NCBI GenBank assembly: GCA_001587675.1
Contig: LNGD01000027.1
Span: forward strand, 1-15,837
Direction of reading: 5' to 3'
Source: Candidatus Methanofastidiosum methylothiophilum
GTDB taxonomy: Archaea; Methanobacteriota_B; Thermococci; Methanofastidiosales; Methanofastidiosaceae
DNA: 15,837 nucleotides
In this document: positions 13,027-15,837 of the stretch, in pieces
Numbering within the stretch: the stretch's first letter is position 1
Layout: each line of letters opens with the position of its first letter
The notes under the pieces: generated by a model
Told to the model about the DNA's origin: nothing
The model's input: the letters and a program-made list of their open reading frames with translations, nothing else
Database searches by the model: none
Translations under genes and position numbers: made by a program

Positions 13027-14478
13027 TTATATTTGTTCAGATACAACTTCCTTACTTTTTGAAAAAAACTGTATAGCTTCTTCCAATTCTTTATGTGTTT
13101 TAGCATATTCTTTGATATCTATGCCTTTTTGGTATGCTTCGCATGCTTGAACTAGCGCCATTGCACCCGCTGTTGTTCCTCTAGGATGTGCATGGCATCC
13201 TGCACCCATTGTTGTGATGAAATCTATATTTCCCATAAGATCAATAAATGGCTTTAACAATGTAGGATTAAGCCCTCCCGAAATAATTGGGCAGCATTTC
13301 TTAAGCCCTCTCCAGCTGTCGTCCTCTAAGATAACGTGACGTGCTGTGTCCTCATTCACAATATTAATGAGATCTTTGTCTTTTTCAGGGATTTTTGACC
13401 ATTCCTGTTCAAAGAAATGTCCTTTGGCCTTAAAGTAAAGGATATTTTGGGCTGCAACAACATCTTCTTCTGGACTTCCCTTCATCTTGCCAACTCCTGC
13501 TGTTCCTGTGTGGATTCCAGATGCCCCTGCCAATCGTGCAAATTTTGAAAGGACCAATACTGAAAACCCAATTGGATTTTCTGGCCGAGTGAAACTACCA
13601 TGGCCTGCTCTGTGGAAGTGTATAAATACATCAGGGTATCTCCTCCTAAGGGTCTGCACGGCCATCCAGCCAGCGGTGATACCATCAATTAGAAATGCAT
13701 AGCTACCAGGTTCAAATCCGGCGTTTCTAATAAGTTCACATCTTTCAATCATTGTATCAAAGTCTGCAGCAGAAACATTAAATGAATGGACTTTTTTGTT
13801 GCCTGTTTCTTTAACGGCCTTGTCCATTGCTGCTTTAACATTCAAGACCATCTTGTCATAAGGACAAAAGTCCTGATTAGCCTGTGGCTCATCGTTTTTA
13901 ACAAAATCCCCGCCACCTACCCAGAAATCATAGGCTGCTTCCGCATATTCTGCTGAAGTCAATCCCATTTTAGGTTTTATAATCGTCCCAAGAATTGGCC
14001 TGTCATATACATTAAGATACTTACGCATATCATCCAAAGTATAACTTGGACCATCGTACTGCTCAAGCATTGCTGGAGGAAACCAAACATCCAATAGTTT
14101 TAGTGCACTTACTTCTTTCATGCCAAGAACATTTCCAACTAGATATGTCAATATGTTTTGGACATTCCCTCTTCGATCAAAGAGCCTCCAAGGATATGCT
14201 ATCCAGACAAGATTTTTATCGAGATCGACTTGATAAACAAGCGCATTCATCTCTTTAGAGAATGGTGTTTCTGTAGTTACCAAGAAATTTGTACCTGTTG
14301 AAGACTCTGCTGCAACTTCTGCTGCAGCCTGAAGGATATTAAGACTCCCTCCAGAAACTAAATGAAATATAGCAAGTAGATATTCTCCATTTTTTGGATT
14401 GGGTAAATTAAAATTCACATATTCCTTTTGATGTTGATTTAATGTTTTAACTAATTGATCTATATCTAAGGCGCTCAT
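13027..14478 (-). CDS. rbcL: Ribulose-bisphosphate carboxylase, form II/III
   Basis: A 483-residue RubisCO large subunit. Active-site residues are intact: GTIIKPKMGL (K168, K170), carbamylated K194 with D196/E197 in GGGDFVKNDEPQANQ, HFHRAGHG (H289), loop 6 GTAGVGKMKG (K331), ISGGLNP (S400) and MGAGCHAHPRGT. The KNDEPQ motif and a ~30-residue insertion near 350-395 (HFFEQEWSKI...DDSWRGLKKCCP) are those of the form II/III enzyme of Methanococcoides burtonii, to which it is very similar as I remember it. In archaea it acts in the AMP pathway, turning ribulose-1,5-bisphosphate from nucleotides plus CO2 into 3-phosphoglycerate; AMP phosphorylase and R15P isomerase are not in this window. AAGGTAG precedes the ATG. 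No RbcS, activase or phosphoribulokinase is nearby. Confidence 0.97.
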   Translation of the reverse strand: MSALDIDQLVKTLNQHQKEYVNFNLPNPKNGEYLLAIFHLVSGGSLNILQAAAEVAAESSTGTNFLVTTETPFSKEMNALVYQVDLDKNLVWIAYPWRLFDRRGNVQNILTYLVGNVLGMKEVSALKLLDVWFPPAMLEQYDGPSYTLDDMRKYLNVYDRPILGTIIKPKMGLTSAEYAEAAYDFWVGGGDFVKNDEPQANQDFCPYDKMVLNVKAAMDKAVKETGNKKVHSFNVSAADFDTMIERCELIRNAGFEPGSYAFLIDGITAGWMAVQTLRRRYPDVFIHFHRAGHGSFTRPENPIGFSVLVLSKFARLAGASGIHTGTAGVGKMKGSPEEDVVAAQNILYFKAKGHFFEQEWSKIPEKDKDLINIVNEDTARHVILEDDSWRGLKKCCPIISGGLNPTLLKPFIDLMGNIDFITTMGAGCHAHPRGTTAGAMALVQACEAYQKGIDIKEYAKTHKELEEAIQFFSKSKEVVSEQI

Positions 14479-14506
14479 ACTACTACCTTATTTATAGACA
14501 CATGTA

Positions 14507-14522
14507 AATTTATAAAAATTTT
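14507..14522 (-). promoter_or_regulatory. BRE/TATA promoter of the RubisCO gene
   Basis: On the minus strand this reads AAAATTTTTATAAATT, a TATA element centred ~36 bases before the RubisCO ATG, giving a short leader of about 10 bases. The same 16 bases occur, inverted, before the divergent gene at 14622-14637. Confidence 0.55.
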
Positions 14523-14530
14523 GGCAAGGG

Positions 14531-14544
14531 TAATCGATTGATTA
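14531..14544. repeat. Small inverted repeat upstream of the RubisCO promoter
   Basis: TAATC-GATT-GATTA has perfect 5-base arms around a 4-base centre, just upstream of the RubisCO TATA element, where an archaeal activator could bind. Arms this short arise by chance in AT-rich DNA, so it is only a candidate. Confidence 0.2.
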
Positions 14545-14621
14545 TTCGACAAAAATAGGATTATTTTCTAAACAATATACGTTTATATATCAACTTTATT
14601 CAATTAATATATTAAAAAAGA

Positions 14622-14637
14622 AAAATTTTTATAAATT
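14622..14637 (+). promoter_or_regulatory. BRE/TATA promoter of the uncharacterised divergent gene
   Basis: AAAATTTTTATAAATT is identical over 16 bases to the inverted RubisCO promoter element at 14507-14522. It is centred ~33 bases before ATG 14664, predicting a start site near 14655 and a very short or absent leader. Confidence 0.5.
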
Positions 14638-14646
14638 CAATTGAAT
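14635..14646. repeat. Perfect 12-base palindrome between TATA and start codon
   Basis: ATTCAATTGAAT is a perfect palindrome lying immediately downstream of the TATA element of the divergent gene, a common place for archaeal repressor sites. A related TATTCAATTAATA occurs near 14598-14610. Confidence 0.3.
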
Positions 14647-14663
14647 AAATAAGATTGATTAAG

Positions 14664-15518
14664 ATGAAATTATCTCAAGAAGAAATAGATCAATTCATAA
14701 GACTTTATAAAAGCTTATTGATATATGCTAAGCAAAAAAATAAAGGATTTAATAAATTATCAAAAGAGAAGAGAATGTATAAGGATGAGTGGCTCAATTT
14801 AAGAGATATTCTTGCCAATAATATGACTATTATTGATGAATATATTAATGAGAATCCATATAATCTTAAAAGTGAGGAACTAAACATTATAAAACAGTGG
14901 AAGAATGGCATATATTCAAACTTTTTCATAATAGAATATGAGAACGAATATACCGTTATGTATGACAATCAAAGTGGAAAATCTTATGCAGTAATGTCTT
15001 TAAATGATCCCATATCCGAATTTATTGAATATATCCCTTCATATGTAAGAACATTTCTTTTACCTTTTAAAGGAAAGATAGTATATGACGGTCTTATCAA
15101 TACAGATAATGTTATTTTTGTAGGCTCAACTTTAAAATCTATAATGTCTATGTATAAGAAATCGATAGCCAAATATGGCCTTATAAAGTCCTTTGATGAA
15201 AAAATAAATGAACATAGTGATGAAGAACTTCTTAAATTCTATCTAAAAACTAAGAGTAATCTAGACAATTATTATGATGAAATCGAGGATATTATTGTGA
15301 AGAATCCTTCACTTGAGTACATTTTTCACAAAGAGATTGGAAGAATTAATTCAAGAAAAATCAAATCGAAGCTAAAGGATAACGGAGTAAAGGGATTTTT
15401 TGCAATATTAACAGATACTGTTGTGGCAAGTGCATCGAATAAATCTGATCTAAATAAAAGAATTGAAGAGGTAGTGCCAAACGAAAAAAGAAATTGGATT
15501 CATATTTTTAACATTTGA
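14664..15518 (+). CDS. Uncharacterised protein with LLPFKGKIVYDG motif
   Basis: A 284-residue protein not assigned to a named family. It is soluble, with a Lys-rich helical N-terminus (1-75, including KLSKEKRMYKDEWLNLRDIL), a mixed alpha/beta middle (FFIIEYENEYTVMYDNQSGKSYAVM) and a distinctive LLPFKGKIVYDG at 132-143 followed by VIFVGSTLKSIMSMYKKSIAKYG. From memory, similar LLPFKGKIxYDG segments occur in uncharacterised prokaryotic proteins, some with SEC-C zinc motifs; no SEC-C motif or cysteine is present here. The C-terminal part is helical and ends NWIHIFNI. I prefer ATG 14664 to the TTG at 14655; no ribosome binding site is present, so the message is probably near-leaderless. It is divergent from RubisCO with a matching promoter; a functional link is unproven. 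Confidence 0.75.
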   Translation: MKLSQEEIDQFIRLYKSLLIYAKQKNKGFNKLSKEKRMYKDEWLNLRDILANNMTIIDEYINENPYNLKSEELNIIKQWKNGIYSNFFIIEYENEYTVMYDNQSGKSYAVMSLNDPISEFIEYIPSYVRTFLLPFKGKIVYDGLINTDNVIFVGSTLKSIMSMYKKSIAKYGLIKSFDEKINEHSDEELLKFYLKTKSNLDNYYDEIEDIIVKNPSLEYIFHKEIGRINSRKIKSKLKDNGVKGFFAILTDTVVASASNKSDLNKRIEEVVPNEKRNWIHIFNI

Positions 15519-15582
15519 ACGTTATTTAGAATAATGCAGCTATAATTAATAATTTTCAAATGCAACTTTTATTAACGAATTT

Positions 15583-15590
15583 TTTTATAA
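15583..15590 (+). promoter_or_regulatory. TATA-like element before the 40-codon ORF
   Basis: TTTTATAA is centred ~29 bases before the ATG at 15616, the spacing expected for a leaderless or near-leaderless archaeal gene. Confidence 0.25.
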
Positions 15591-15615
15591 AGTAACTATA
15601 TCTGAGTTAGAAGAA

Positions 15616-15738
15616 ATGACGAGAAGGAATAAAAAAGAATTACTCCAATATATAAAGAAAGACCCTACATTTATATCGAAATGTCATTTCGCACAAAGAG
15701 TTATGGAAGATATATTGACAGCAACTTTTAAAGAGTAG
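15616..15738 (+). CDS. Possible 40-residue small protein
   Basis: A short open frame from ATG 15616 to TAG 15736-15738, translating to MTRRNKKELLQYIKKDP, then FISKCHFAQRV and a MEDILTATFKE end. The product would be basic, helical and soluble. No ribosome binding site is present, but a TATA-like element at 15583-15590 has leaderless spacing, and a T-rich run (ATTTTTT, 15739-15746) follows the stop, as at archaeal terminators. The frame is open back to 15553 without another ATG. I recognise no family. It is the only plausible plus-strand gene in the final ~320 bases; chance is a real alternative. Confidence 0.35.
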   Translation: MTRRNKKELLQYIKKDPTFISKCHFAQRVMEDILTATFKE

Positions 15739-15837
15739 ATTTTTTAAAAGTCTTGAAACCTTAAAATAAGAAAAGAAGAAAAATATTAAAAATTAAAGAT
15801 TCTTTTTCTTTATCTTGAGGGATGAAGATTCATTGTG
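15739..15837. other. AT-rich end of window; possible 3' end of a minus-strand gene
   Basis: On the plus strand this stretch shows only a T-run after the small ORF. On the minus strand an open frame enters from the right edge and stops at 15793-15795 (NESSSLKIKKKNL at the C-terminus), followed in that direction by T-rich tracts resembling an archaeal terminator. Fifteen codons are too few to call a gene. Confidence 0.2.

Noticed and set aside
13482..13702. Open frames on both strands inside RubisCO
   Set aside because: They overlap the catalytic loop 6 region of rbcL; no independent evidence of coding.
14479..14663. tRNA or small RNA gene in the RubisCO divergent gap
   Set aside because: No cloverleaf, GGTTCRANYCC box or stable GC-rich stem is seen; the gap is AT-rich promoter DNA.

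Overview
The window looks like an AT-rich euryarchaeal chromosome. It carries archaeal exosome, proteasome, SBDS and RNA polymerase Rpo12 genes, a three-gene replication protein A (RPA) cluster as in Thermococcales, a form II/III RubisCO very like that remembered from Methanococcoides burtonii, TATA-box promoters, GGAGGTGAT-type ribosome binding sites and several apparently leaderless genes. A Methanofastidiosa- or Thermococci-related lineage fits, but this is inference; no 16S rRNA gene or tRNA is seen.

Bases 1-4835 are a compact co-directional run: proteasome alpha (3' end only), SBDS, Rrp4, Rrp41, Rrp42, L37Ae, Rpo12, a Brix/Imp4 protein, an Hjc-type Holliday junction resolvase and a small basic protein. 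Up to Brix this is the classic archaeal exosome superoperon, linking RNA degradation, protein degradation, ribosome assembly and transcription. Rpo12 is a 46-codon TTG-start gene that is easily missed. Hjc sits where I would expect Pcc1/prefoldin genes in many relatives.

Bases 4860-7714 hold singly transcribed genes: a tail-anchored J-domain protein, a convergent protein built from two copies of an unrecognised ~125-residue domain, a PanE-type ketopantoate reductase and a leaderless membrane-anchored beta-rich protein.

Bases 7801-10465 are the RPA operon (41, 14 and 32 kDa-type subunits coupled by ATGA overlaps), followed by a SLOG/LOG-like nucleotide-binding protein that has no ATG, GTG or TTG at its proper start. 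A convergent PHP phosphoesterase overlaps its 3' end.

Bases 11349-12563 encode a three-helix membrane anchor joined to two CbiX/ferrochelatase-like lobes. Bases 12565-14478 (minus strand) hold the RubisCO gene and a soluble single-Cache-domain protein. Bases 14664-15518 encode an uncharacterised protein transcribed divergently from RubisCO, with an almost identical promoter element. The last ~320 bases hold a possible 40-residue leaderless gene and T-rich sequence. No CRISPR array, insertion sequence or phage element was found.
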